NCBI RefSeq assembly: GCF_002368095.1
Contig: NZ_AP018227.1
Span: 1,136,934 to 1,200,933 of the forward strand
Source: Calothrix parasitica NIES-267
GTDB taxonomy: Bacteria > Cyanobacteriota > Cyanobacteriia > Cyanobacteriales > Nostocaceae
Length of the DNA stretch: 64,000 nucleotides
Direction of reading: 5' to 3'
The first letter of the stretch is position 1. Each line of letters begins with the position of its first letter. Shown piece after piece: positions 29,291-37,985 of the stretch. The notes beneath the pieces were generated by a model. It had not been told where the DNA came from and made no database searches. It was given only the letters and a program-made list of their open reading frames with translations. The translations under genes and the position numbers were made by a program.

Positions 29291-29521
29291 ATGAAAAACT
29301 TGACTAGAATTACTTTAAATCCAGAAGTGATGGGTGGTAAACCCTGTATCCGAGGAATGCGTATCACTGTTGGTACTATCGTCGGTTTAATGGCATCCGG
29401 GCATACACCTAGTGAAATTCTAAAAGCATATCCTTATTTAGAAGAAGCTGATATATACGAGGCGCTTGCTTACGCTGCTTGGAGAGTAGAAGAAATTGAA
29501 GTACCTCTAAAAAGCGCATGA
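29291..29521 (+). CDS. DUF433 antitoxin (VapB45-like)
   Basis: This 76-residue protein has the DUF433 signature ITLNPEVMGGKPCIRGMRITV followed by GLMASGHTPSEILKAYPYL, a winged-helix-like DNA-binding fold. It is the usual upstream partner of a DUF5615 PIN-like toxin. Its stop overlaps the next start by four bases (ATGA at 29518), showing translational coupling. It should neutralise the toxin and autoregulate through the palindrome upstream. Confidence 0.88.
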   Translation: MKNLTRITLNPEVMGGKPCIRGMRITVGTIVGLMASGHTPSEILKAYPYLEEADIYEALAYAAWRVEEIEVPLKSA

Positions 29522-29895
29522 AAATTTTGATTGATATGAATCTCTCTCCCGACTGGGTTGCAGTTTTGAACAAGTACAATATCGAAGCTGTTCACTGGTC
29601 CACTATTGGTAAACCGGATGCAAAAGATACGGTAATTATGGAATGGGCGAGAGATAATAATTACATAGTTTTTACTCATGATTTAGATTTTGGAACTTTG
29701 CTAGCAGCAACTCAAGCCAACACACCAAGTGTAATTCAGGTTCGCACCCAAGATGTTTTACCTGCGAGCATAGAAAATCTAGTAGTTTCAGCCTTAAGTC
29801 AATTTGAAACACAATTGATTAATGGTGCTTTAGTTACTATTGATCAAGCTACTTCTAAAGTGCGGATTTTACCAATTATTCCTAAATCAAAGTGA
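29518..29895 (+). CDS. DUF5615 PIN-like toxin
   Basis: This 125-residue PIN-like nuclease has an early acidic site (ILIDMNLSPDW, Asp5), the conserved EAVHWSTIG segment, AKDTVIMEWARDNNYIVFTHDLDFG with the second acidic cluster (HDLDFG), and a C-terminal LVTIDQATSKVRILPI. It is the toxin of a type II pair with the overlapping DUF433 gene, presumably an RNase held inactive by the antitoxin. Both genes look intact. Such pairs often stabilise mobile regions. Confidence 0.88.
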   Translation: MKILIDMNLSPDWVAVLNKYNIEAVHWSTIGKPDAKDTVIMEWARDNNYIVFTHDLDFGTLLAATQANTPSVIQVRTQDVLPASIENLVVSALSQFETQLINGALVTIDQATSKVRILPIIPKSK

Positions 29896-30229
29896 TTAAC
29901 TATCTGGGTGTAGCACTGATAATTAATATTCGCTTGTTTTTAAGCATCGAGATGCTGATAATTTACTGCATAATTTCATCACTTTTCTAGGTATTGGTGA
30001 CAAACATCCTCCAGAAAAGCTGTTATAAATTGACTTTAAAACTGCTACTGTTTTTGAATATATTCCTATCGCTGAAGGAAATTTACCCAGTACGACTTTA
30101 TTAAGAACTAGTAATTTAAATATTTTAGTGTTTGTGGAAGAGATATATTCTTTATCTTGTATAATTTTTAACTATATACCTTGATATATAACGTAAAACA
30201 TAGCACTAACGAAAGTGAATTATTTCAAA
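29896..30229. other. Spacer with possible gene debris
   Basis: No intact gene is present. On the plus strand, short broken frames around 29,945-30,150 read like former coding sequence (a stretch ending EGNLPSTTLLRTSNLNILV), but I cannot name a family. Confidence 0.3.
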
Positions 30230-30826
30230 TTACCAAATTTCGCTTAAATCCAAAACGAATCCTGGCAAAACATCTTCTCCAGAAAGAGTTTGTGGAGATT
30301 GAAGAATTTCGACTTCTTGATTGGGACGATAGATTTCAATTTGAAGAAGCTTACGATTAATTAACCACCCTAAAGAAGCGCCATTTTCCATATATTCTTT
30401 CATTTTGGTTCTTGTGTTTTCAATGGTGTCGCTTGGGGACATTAATTCAACGACGAAATCGGGACATAAAGGAGCAAATTTTTCTTTCTCCTTTTCGGTT
30501 AAAGCATCCCAGCGTTCCATTTTTACCCAAGATGCATCTGGGGAGCGGTTTGCACCATTAGGAAGTATAAAACCACCGGAAGAATCGAAGGTTTTTCCTA
30601 GTTTATATTGACGATTCCAGCCTCGGATTTGATAGTTTAAATCGGAATTTCTATCGCTGGTGATGCTTCCTGTAGGTGGCATGATAATTAATTCTCCTGA
30701 AGCTGTGCGCTCGAATCTTAAATCCGGGTTGTTTTGACAAAGCTGGAAAAATTGCTCGTCAGTTAGATTGATATTACCAATATCTAATTCAAGGATTGAA
30801 GGTAAATTAATTGTGAGGGGGTTCAT
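30230..30826 (-). CDS. Uma2-family (DUF820) PD-(D/E)XK nuclease-fold protein
   Basis: The product has 198 residues from ATG at 30826; a TTG four codons upstream is less likely. Family landmarks are LTDEQFFQLCQNNPDLRFER, GELIIMPPTGS, RSPDASWV with the core Asp, FAPLCPDFVVELMSPSD with the second acidic site, and a K-rich ENTRTKMKEYMENGA segment followed by WLINRKLLQIEIYRP. This is the canonical Uma2 layout and, unlike the copy at 20170, keeps all expected motifs. Third Uma2 gene of the region; role unknown. Confidence 0.85.
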   Translation of the reverse strand: MNPLTINLPSILELDIGNINLTDEQFFQLCQNNPDLRFERTASGELIIMPPTGSITSDRNSDLNYQIRGWNRQYKLGKTFDSSGGFILPNGANRSPDASWVKMERWDALTEKEKEKFAPLCPDFVVELMSPSDTIENTRTKMKEYMENGASLGWLINRKLLQIEIYRPNQEVEILQSPQTLSGEDVLPGFVLDLSEIW

Positions 30827-30909
30827 GATATTAGTCAAAATAGGGTTAATATATTTATTCTAGTTTTCGTATCAATTAATGTGACTTTAACTTTTCTGTT
30901 AAAGATGAA

Positions 30910-32515
30910 TCATGCTCTCACCACAGTAATAGAACGTCCCCCCTGTGTAGTTTTAACTTGAGTTGATAAACGTTCTTCAATTGAAGGAGCTTTGCTTCTT
31001 CGGTCAAAAATTATTAACCAACCAAAATTTTCTCCTGACCGGGCTAAATAAGATTCTAATTGCTCAAGACCATCTTCTAACGGGTCGCCCTTCTTCAGGA
31101 CACTTTCCTCAACGGGGGGAACCCCCGCACGGAAGTGTCCGGTATCTCGCCAAACCTTCAATTCTATTCCCAGCGTTACTTTTCCATACCTCAAACATAA
31201 ATCCATTCTGTCACTTCCAATTGCATATTCGCGTTCTAAGCTTCCACCACCATTAACAACGCGATGTAAAAATGCCATAAGTACGGTGTAGGGGGTGCAA
31301 TTTCATGGTAAACAGCGCTACTAAGTAATGGTTCACCGTGTTGTCTCCAGAACCTTAAAAACGCTTGCAGTAATGCATCAGTATTTAATTCTCCACTTTT
31401 GGTTAACCAACTCGGACTAATTCGGGGTAAACTATCTTGAGTTCCCTGCACCAAAGCACGGGGAATAACTTCGCGGTAAATCGGATTTGCAATCGTTAGT
31501 CCCCCCGCTGGGTCGCGTCGCAACAGCCCTAAATCAATCAAATATTGTCGGTCGTCGTGCCGGGAGTATCCCCTAAAGTCTGACCTGCGAGCATGGGTTC
31601 AATAATTGCTTTTACCCTCTGTTCTCGCAAACGCTCTGTAAGCGAATCAAGATGAGTATCTTGACGTGCAATTAATATTTCTTTGGCTTTGAGAATATGC
31701 TCGCTTGTAATCGCCACATTTCTATCTGGGACGATTTTTTCTACGATTTCTTTAGCAAGAGCATTAACTAACCAAGGTTGTCCTTGAGTCAAATCAAAAG
31801 CGATATCAATTGCTTGGTCTGTAAAAGCTTGTCCTGTATCTTCAGTATGTTGTTGGTATAGTTCTCGTACTTCAGTGGAATTAAAATTTCTTAGTGTCAG
31901 CGAACTTACTTTAATATTAAAAGGACTCGAAGTATTTAATCTACCACTACCTCCGGAAGCGAATTTATAATCGCGCACATCTCGCAAACCAATTAAACCA
32001 ACTGACAACGGGAAATTTTTCGGTCTTGTGCGATAACCATCCCGCAGCTGTCGCAAAACAGAAATTAGTGTTTCATCTTGTAACGAGTCAATTTCATCTA
32101 TAAACAACACCAATGGTCTTTTGCTCGAAGCAGCCCAAGCCTGCAAAGCTGCTTGAATTCTTCGTCCCGGTTGTGCTTCGTTGTTTAATGAGGGGGGATG
32201 CAAATCTGACGGTAAATCGAACTTAGCGCTTGCCCACCAAGCATCTAAAATTGCAAGTTCAGCAGCACCTGGGTCATGAGGAAAAGGACTTCCAACTTCT
32301 GCCGATACCATTACTGCGGTATGGCGATCGCCATTAGTTAATTCTTCCGCTAACGCCAGCATTGCAGTAGTTTTACCAGTTTGACGCGGTGCGTGAATTA
32401 CAAAGTAGCTATGTTGGGATATTAACTGCTTTAAATTTGGTAATCGACTAGTCGGCGACACCATGTAGTGAATGTCGGCTTGGCAAGGACCTGCGGTGTT
32501 GAACCAACGAGTCAT
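30910..32515 (-). pseudogene. AAA ATPase with C-terminal PD-(D/E)XK nuclease-like domain, two frameshifts
   Basis: Three consecutive minus-strand frames form one gene of about 530 codons. The first (32515-31538) has Walker A (APRQTGKTT near residue 43) and Walker B (LVLFIDEID), a STAND/ORC-like AAA domain. The frame shifts near 31540 (TTTDN into LIDLGLLRRDP) and again near 31270, then gives a nuclease-like end with DRMDLCLRYGKVTLGIELKVW, matching the D..ExK pattern. A 43-base hairpin sequence sits in frame within that domain. Such ATPase/nuclease proteins are common in filamentous cyanobacteria, with no proven role. This copy looks inactive unless the shifts are sequencing errors. Confidence 0.75.
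31098..31140. repeat. Small palindromic insertion inside a coding region
   Basis: GGACACTT and AAGTGTCC end a 43-base hairpin with an inner GGGGGAACCCCC core. In the protein it adds about 14 residues (HFRAGVPPVEESVL) between ELKVWRD and DPLEDGLEQL, where relatives run on directly. It keeps the reading frame. Confidence 0.6.
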
Positions 32516-32626
32516 AAATTACAAATGCTACGGTTAACAATGACCTCAGTTTAGCGTAGAAGTTAATAAGCTAAAAATAAAGAAGTACGGCAATATAGTT
32601 ACTAAAAATATAGTCAAATATTTCAA

Positions 32627-32830
32627 CTAGCTTTTAGCTTTGTAAGGCTTAATCCTTACTGGGCTAACTACAAGCCTCTCTACTGGTTTTCCCTTAAAAA
32701 GAGAGTCACCAACTACCTTTCTAATACAATTAAGACTACCATTAATGTCACAATTGTAAGTTTTACCAGACCTAGATTTAAATAATCCCCGATGTACTCT
32801 TTGACCTAGATATGTTTCATGCTTCTTAAT
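32627..32830 (-). pseudogene. TnpB (IS200/IS605 family) C-terminal fragment
   Basis: The last 66 residues of a TnpB-type protein remain. HRGLFKSRSGKTYNCDINGSLN contains the final RuvC Asp in the usual NxDxNGxxN context. The N-terminal RuvC residues and zinc finger are missing because an IS5 element starts at 32831. The first five residues of the open frame come from the IS end. No function is expected. Confidence 0.8.
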
Positions 32831-33972
32831 AGATATCTCCGAAAACAACCAAAGTCTTACTATAACTACCTTTTAAGTCGCGATCGCCAAATCGCAAAGA
32901 TAGCTAGTTGGTACGTAAAATAAGGCTTTGAGATGCTTACTATTAATAACTAGCTAAAAAATAGCATGTATTGTAACCAATTTACTCTTGGAATGTTTAG
33001 TTATTTATAATCATAAAATTAATGTGCCTATTCGTAATCTAACAAGTCCACAAATCGTCATAATTATCTGTTCATATTTATTTGGTTTTAATCTAAATCT
33101 TTCTTGAGCTACTCGGAATATTTTTACCAAACGAATTAAGTGTTCAACAAAAATTCTTTCTGAAGCCAACTCTTTATTTCTTTCTTTTTGCTCTGGAGTT
33201 AATTCTTTTTTTTTCGGTTTCTTATGAGGAGTTTTAATTAATTCTTCTCCTTCATAAGCCTTATCTCCATTAAATTTTTGATTTGAGTCAAATCCTTTTC
33301 GGGATTCACGATACAATTTTACGTCACTTTTAGGTCCTGGTTTACCTGCTACAACATCAACGATATCTTTACCATCTGGTAAAACAATTAATTGATTTTT
33401 AAAGGTATGTTTTTTCTTTTTACCTGAGTAATATTTTTTATGCTCTTGATATTCTCCAGGTCTTTCTATAGGCTGCTCACAGCTATCGACTATTAATTCA
33501 AATTCCGTTAAAAGTTCTTTAACAACCTCATATTCATATTCGTTTTTTTTACCTGTTCAATGAGGCTTGGTGGTAACATTTCTCCTAAAAGTGGAAACCA
33601 ATAATTAAATGTGTCATTCGCTGTTGTTTCACTTACACCAAATTGAATACCAAGTAACTGAAATGTTATAAATTGTCGTAAATATATCAGGGTCAATAAT
33701 ATTTGTTCTTCAAGTGATAATTTTCTCTTACGACCACCCCCTTTTTTGATAATTCTTGTTTTTTTAAATTCTGCTTCTGATTCAACTTCTACGTGCATGG
33801 TGATTGCTTGCTTTATTAACTGTTTTAATTGGTCGTAATTTAGACCAACTAATCGCTGTGCTTCTTGTGGATGTTTCTCGATATACCCTGGTATTGAATT
33901 CATCTTATTAACCTTTATAAAGGCTGATTTAATATTATTTTACCAGACTTTATTTATATTCCGGAGATGTCT
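32831..33972 (-). mobile_element. IS5-family insertion sequence, copy 1
   Basis: The ends AGATATCTCC (32831-32840) and GGAGATGTCT (33963-33972) are inverted repeats of the kind bounding copy 2 at 54025-55168. The 1,142-base element carries two overlapping transposase frames. Its left flank is a cut tnpB and its right flank a cut CHAT gene; the three-base flanks (AAT and ATT) do not match, so one side has probably been deleted or exchanged. Confidence 0.8.
33011..33903 (-). CDS. IS5-family transposase made by programmed frameshift
   Basis: OrfA (33903 to 33508, 131 residues) has an N-terminal helix-turn-helix (FQLLGIQFGVSETTAND). It runs into an A8 run (in GTAAAAAAAACG, near 33545) where a -1 slip enters OrfB. 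OrfB then reads without interruption to 33011 and contains the DDE residues in IVDSCEQPIERP, GDKAYEGEE and ASERIFVEHLIR. The same A8 site exists in copy 2, so this is normal IS expression rather than decay. The copy may still be active, though its left inverted repeat carries a change. Confidence 0.8.
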
Positions 33973-33973
33973 A

Positions 33974-35224
33974 TTAGAAATATCCGAACGTGGTAGAGCT
34001 AGGGCATTAATAGAATTATTATCCTCTAAATCTAATCCCAATCAAATACCAAATATCAAACCCCCCAACATTGAACAAATTAAACAAATTGCTCAACAGC
34101 AAAAAGCGACATTTGTTGAATATTCATTTGTTAACGAATCAGTTCCAGGTAAAGAAAAATCGCATCCCAAACTCTACATCTGGGCAATCAAACCTACAGG
34201 AGAAATCACCTTTAAACAAGTTGATATAAAATCCCTCGATATACCTTTAGCAGAACTTGTAAAAAACAGTCGTGTATCAATCGGTGCAAGGGGTATAAAT
34301 GTAGAACCGACCGGAAAACCAATTAATCAAAAACAAAACTTACAAAAGCTGCATGAATTACTAATCAAACCCATCGCTTCACATCTTCCTACAAACCCAG
34401 ACGAGCGCGTAATTTTTATTCCTAACGAATCTTTATTTTTAGTTCCTTTCCCAGCTTTGATGGATGCTTCAGGTAAATATCTCATTGAAAAACATACCGT
34501 CATGACTGCGCCAGCTATTCAGGTTTTGGAACTGACAAATAAAAACAATACAGCCAAATTAAATTTAAAATCTTTACAACCAAAAGACTTATTAATTGTA
34601 AGTAATCCTACCATGCCGGTTGTAGGAATTCCACCCGCGCAGCTACCTCCACTACCAGGTGCAGAAAAAGAAGCAAAGGCGATCGCCAAATTATTCAACA
34701 CCAATTCGCTTACTGGAAACCAAGCTACCAAATCTACGGTAATGCAAAAAATTTATAGCGCTAGAGTTATTCACTTTGCAACGCATGGATTGCTTGACGG
34801 AAAGGATTTTGGGGAACGTACTCCCGGAGCAATAGCTCTTGCTCCAGATACTCCGGTTAATAAAGCTGATAAATTGAGCAGTGTAAACGAAGGTTTACTT
34901 AAAACTACAGAAATTATAGATTTAAAACTTAATGCTGATTTAGTTGTACTTAGTGCTTGCGATACAGGTAGGGGACAAATCACCAGTTCGGGTGTAGTAG
35001 GTTTATCTCGTTCGCTGATAACTGCTGGTGCATCAAGTGTAATTGTTTCACTGTGGAAGATTCCGGATGATTCCACATCACAATTGATGAGTGAATTTTA
35101 TCGTCAGTGGGAGAAAACAGGAGATAAAGCCAAAGCCTTGCGTAATGCGATGTTGACAACGATGAAGACTAATCCCGAACCGATACATTGGGCAGCTTTT
35201 ACGTTGATTGGTGAAGCAGAATAG
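33974..35224 (+). pseudogene. TPR-CHAT protein, CHAT-domain fragment cut by IS5
   Basis: The frame is open from the IS5 border, beginning LEISERGRARALIELLSS, which in paralogues follows the TPR array. The whole CHAT (caspase-fold) domain is kept: LYIWAIKPTGEITF, then FIPNESLFLVPFPALMD, the catalytic His in HFATHG (codon 34784) and Cys in LSACDTG (codon 34958), ending HWAAFTLIGEAE. Only an internal ATG at 34457 could start it now. The signal peptide, TPRs and promoter are lost, so the fragment is probably not made. It is closely related to the paralogues at 42361-45243 and 48587-51166. Confidence 0.85.
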
Positions 35225-35623
35225 TAATATCATGATGTCCCATCAAAGGTTTTTTAAAGAAGAATGGTGCGTTACGGCATTATCGAATGGGATAATCTTT
35301 TTATCAAATTACCTGGTGCCGTAACACACCCTACAATCTGGGAATTGGAAAAGAATTTGTAGTTGGTAATTGGTAATTGGTAATTAATTTGTAGGGGAGG
35401 CAAAAAGCGGTGAGTTAGTGTGGTCTTGGGGTTTTCCCCATAAACAACTAACGTTAGCACAGCGTCTCCCGGAGGGAGATACCCGTAAGGTGTAGATTTT
35501 CTTCCCGCTTTATTGTCGTTGCTGTACTCCTGGAGAAATTGTGAACATAGCAAGAAAATTTGTTTCAAGCGTCACGCACCAACCATAGACTATTAAAACG
35601 ACATCTTTTGAATAATGATTAAT
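35225..35623. other. Intergenic region with inverted repeat
   Basis: No gene is visible. GGTGCGTTACGGCA (35266-35279) and TGCCGTAACACACC (35317-35330) pair with one mismatch and could end the CHAT fragment transcript. Further right are three copies of TTGGTAA and a GGAGGGAGATACCCGTAAGG-type dispersed repeat (from about 35470). Confidence 0.5.
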
Positions 35624-37822
35624 TTATTTCTTCACCGCTCTAACCGCAGCCGAAGCATTTATTAATCCGCTACCAAAGAAAAACTGTTTATCTGTCACCG
35701 AATCAGGAATCGCACGTTTATCAACTAATGTACGATATTGCTTCTGTTCTTGCTCGGTAATATTCAACCCTTGATAACCAGCAGTCGATTTAAGAATATC
35801 AATTAACTGTACGCGATTGAGTTGATTACCAGTATCTTCACCTTTCATTAATGCTACTACCCCTGCAACTGCTGGAGAGGAAAAAGAAGTTCCTTCCATC
35901 CACCAATATTTTCCTTTGTAATCAACGGTTTTAGACCAACGGGATTTCGGAAAGGCTAAACCTCGCCAAAATATATCCATCCAGGTTCCCCCGGTAGTGG
36001 GTATTCCTCCCAACCATCCTGCTTCACTACTCAAATCTCCACCAGGTGCAATTACATCCAATCCCTTACCGAAATTACTGTAGGGAGCGCGATTACCTTG
36101 AAGATTGCTGGCTCCAACTGATAATACTCCCTCGTATCCGGAAGGATAAGCAACGCTACGATAATTGGAGTTACCGGAAGATGCTACTACAACTAATTTG
36201 GGGTTTTGCTGTAATATTTGATTGAATGCTAATTCTTCTACATCCGATGGTAGCATTGCTCCCAAACTCAAGTTAATTACGTCAGCACCACGATTAGCTG
36301 CATAACCAACGGCTTCAATATATGAAGATGTAAAAATACTTCCATTTAATCCAAAGACTCGAACTGGTAAAATTTTCGCGTTTGGTGCAACTCCCCATAT
36401 ACCCGTCTTATTCTGGGGTTTGGCTGCGATAACACCGCTAACTAAGGTACCATGAAATTCACCACCAACTTGAGAGCGAATTCTGTTACGTAAATAATCA
36501 GCCAATCTTTTTTCGGGGATTGAAGGATTAATTCGTCGTTTCATTCTTGGTGTCACATATCTCTTAATTAATTCTTTGTCAGATACTTTAAAAGTATCCT
36601 GTAATTTCCTTCTGAGAATATTAACTTCTAAAGGACTCATACGAGTATCGGAATCGCCAATAGAACAAGGTTCTTTACTATTACTTGGCTCCGAAAAGTC
36701 CCATCCGTACTCTTCTAGAGGACATTTATCGGGTGCTTCAACTTTGTATAAACTATATCTTAAATCAGGATGATTGTATTGAATCAGACTGTCGATTACT
36801 GCAACAACTACACCTTTTCCACCGTTACTATTTTTCCAAGCTTCGGTAACTCGTAAATCGGTACGAGGTAATGTTGATTTCGCGGAAGCTGATTGTTTAT
36901 TCTTCGCTGTTTGTTGCTGTAAACAGTTTTGCAGAGAATCAAAACTACTTATCTGCTGTCGCTGTTGTAGACATTGTTTGAGGGGTACACTATTTAAATG
37001 CCACTGCAAACCCAAATAATCTTTTGTTATATTGTTTCCACTATTTGCAGCATCTTTGGGTTGTTTTTTGATTGATTCAGTACTCCAAGCTCCACTTTCC
37101 AAATCATTATCTATATCGATAGAGTTAGAAATAGACTGGAGAAAATTTGGTGAAGCGGAATTAATAGCTTTAATTTGATTGAGTTGATTGGCAACATTTA
37201 ATATAGCAGTACCGGAAGCAGTTGTTGATTTTACTATATAAACATTGGGGAAGAAACGTAAGGGACGAACAATTTCTAAATTATTTTGTCTGAGAATAGA
37301 TTGTTTTTCGCTATCAGAAATATTTGGTTTAAAACTCAGAACAATTTCGTTGGGTAAAACAATTGTATCTTGACTATCAGTACGAGTTAGTACTGGTAAA
37401 GACGTTTTGACGTACTTTTGATTTTGAATCTTTTTCTGAAAATTTGTGCTGCTATTACCAGGTAAAGTAACGACAGCATAACTTTCACCCAAAGGTTGAA
37501 CCTGTACCTGAGAATTACTTCCACCACGAGTGCGAGTACCTATTTGTAAATCCTTTTCTAGTTGCAGATAAAGAGGATTAGCGCTTCTTGAGCGAGTTTT
37601 GGGTAAAGCTTTGAATTCAACAGCAACAACATCTTTTTGTTGAGTGAGAGGAATTCGCTTTCCTTTGTAAATATAGAATAATTGATTATCGGTTTGTGTT
37701 TCTGTAGTTTGAGCAGAAGCTGGGGAATTAAATTTAATATTTGTGGTGAATGGAAGGATATTTGTGAAAGCTAAAATACTGCTAGCCAGAAGAATACCGG
37801 ATACTGTACGTTTATGATTCAT
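35624..37822 (-). CDS. Subtilisin-like S8 serine protease, exported
   Basis: This 732-residue protein has a Sec signal (cleavage near PASAQT) and a propeptide-like region of about 300 residues. The catalytic domain follows, with Asp344 in VIDSLIQ, His457 in FHGTLVSG, the oxyanion Asn in VVASSGNS and Ser646 in GTSFSSPAVAG. All three catalytic residues are present, so an active secreted protease is expected. A long insert (about residues 360-450, rich in Arg/Lys) separates Asp and His. About 65 bases upstream lies a copy of the two-box sequence shared with the CHAT and caspase genes, suggesting common control. Confidence 0.93.
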   Translation of the reverse strand: MNHKRTVSGILLASSILAFTNILPFTTNIKFNSPASAQTTETQTDNQLFYIYKGKRIPLTQQKDVVAVEFKALPKTRSRSANPLYLQLEKDLQIGTRTRGGSNSQVQVQPLGESYAVVTLPGNSSTNFQKKIQNQKYVKTSLPVLTRTDSQDTIVLPNEIVLSFKPNISDSEKQSILRQNNLEIVRPLRFFPNVYIVKSTTASGTAILNVANQLNQIKAINSASPNFLQSISNSIDIDNDLESGAWSTESIKKQPKDAANSGNNITKDYLGLQWHLNSVPLKQCLQQRQQISSFDSLQNCLQQQTAKNKQSASAKSTLPRTDLRVTEAWKNSNGGKGVVVAVIDSLIQYNHPDLRYSLYKVEAPDKCPLEEYGWDFSEPSNSKEPCSIGDSDTRMSPLEVNILRRKLQDTFKVSDKELIKRYVTPRMKRRINPSIPEKRLADYLRNRIRSQVGGEFHGTLVSGVIAAKPQNKTGIWGVAPNAKILPVRVFGLNGSIFTSSYIEAVGYAANRGADVINLSLGAMLPSDVEELAFNQILQQNPKLVVVASSGNSNYRSVAYPSGYEGVLSVGASNLQGNRAPYSNFGKGLDVIAPGGDLSSEAGWLGGIPTTGGTWMDIFWRGLAFPKSRWSKTVDYKGKYWWMEGTSFSSPAVAGVVALMKGEDTGNQLNRVQLIDILKSTAGYQGLNITEQEQKQYRTLVDKRAIPDSVTDKQFFFGSGLINASAAVRAVKK

Positions 37823-37888
37823 GTTTCGGTTGAATTATAGGATATTGGTTGCGAGTCTTGAATAGTAGTTGTTTACCCGCTCAATTAT

Positions 37889-37920
37889 GTATATCTCTGG
37901 GTGCTGTAGGGGGTATGCAA
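37889..37920 (-). promoter_or_regulatory. Shared two-box promoter-like motif, upstream of the S8 protease
   Basis: Read on the minus strand: TTGCATACCCCC, then an 18-base interval after TGCATA, then GATATACATA. The motif ends 66 bases before the start codon. See the finding on the shared motif. Confidence 0.6.
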
Positions 37921-37950
37921 AGGGGTTAAATACCGCTTCCCCAATTACCT

Positions 37951-37985
37951 CTCCCTCACTCCCTCACTCCCTCACTCCCTCCCTC
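37951..37985. repeat. Tandem octamer CTCCCTCA
   Basis: About four head-to-tail copies overlap the end of the next gene and encode its acidic Gly/Glu tail (EEGGSEGVRE). Slippage here could vary the protein's C-terminus. Confidence 0.75.

Noticed and set aside
32627..32830. Possible active TnpB with guide RNA
   Set aside because: Only the C-terminal 66 residues remain and the catalytic first RuvC residues are missing; no function can be supported.
33974..35224. Functional TPR-less CHAT protein starting at ATG 34457
   Set aside because: That start falls inside the CHAT fold and would omit its first strands; no promoter or ribosome site supports it.
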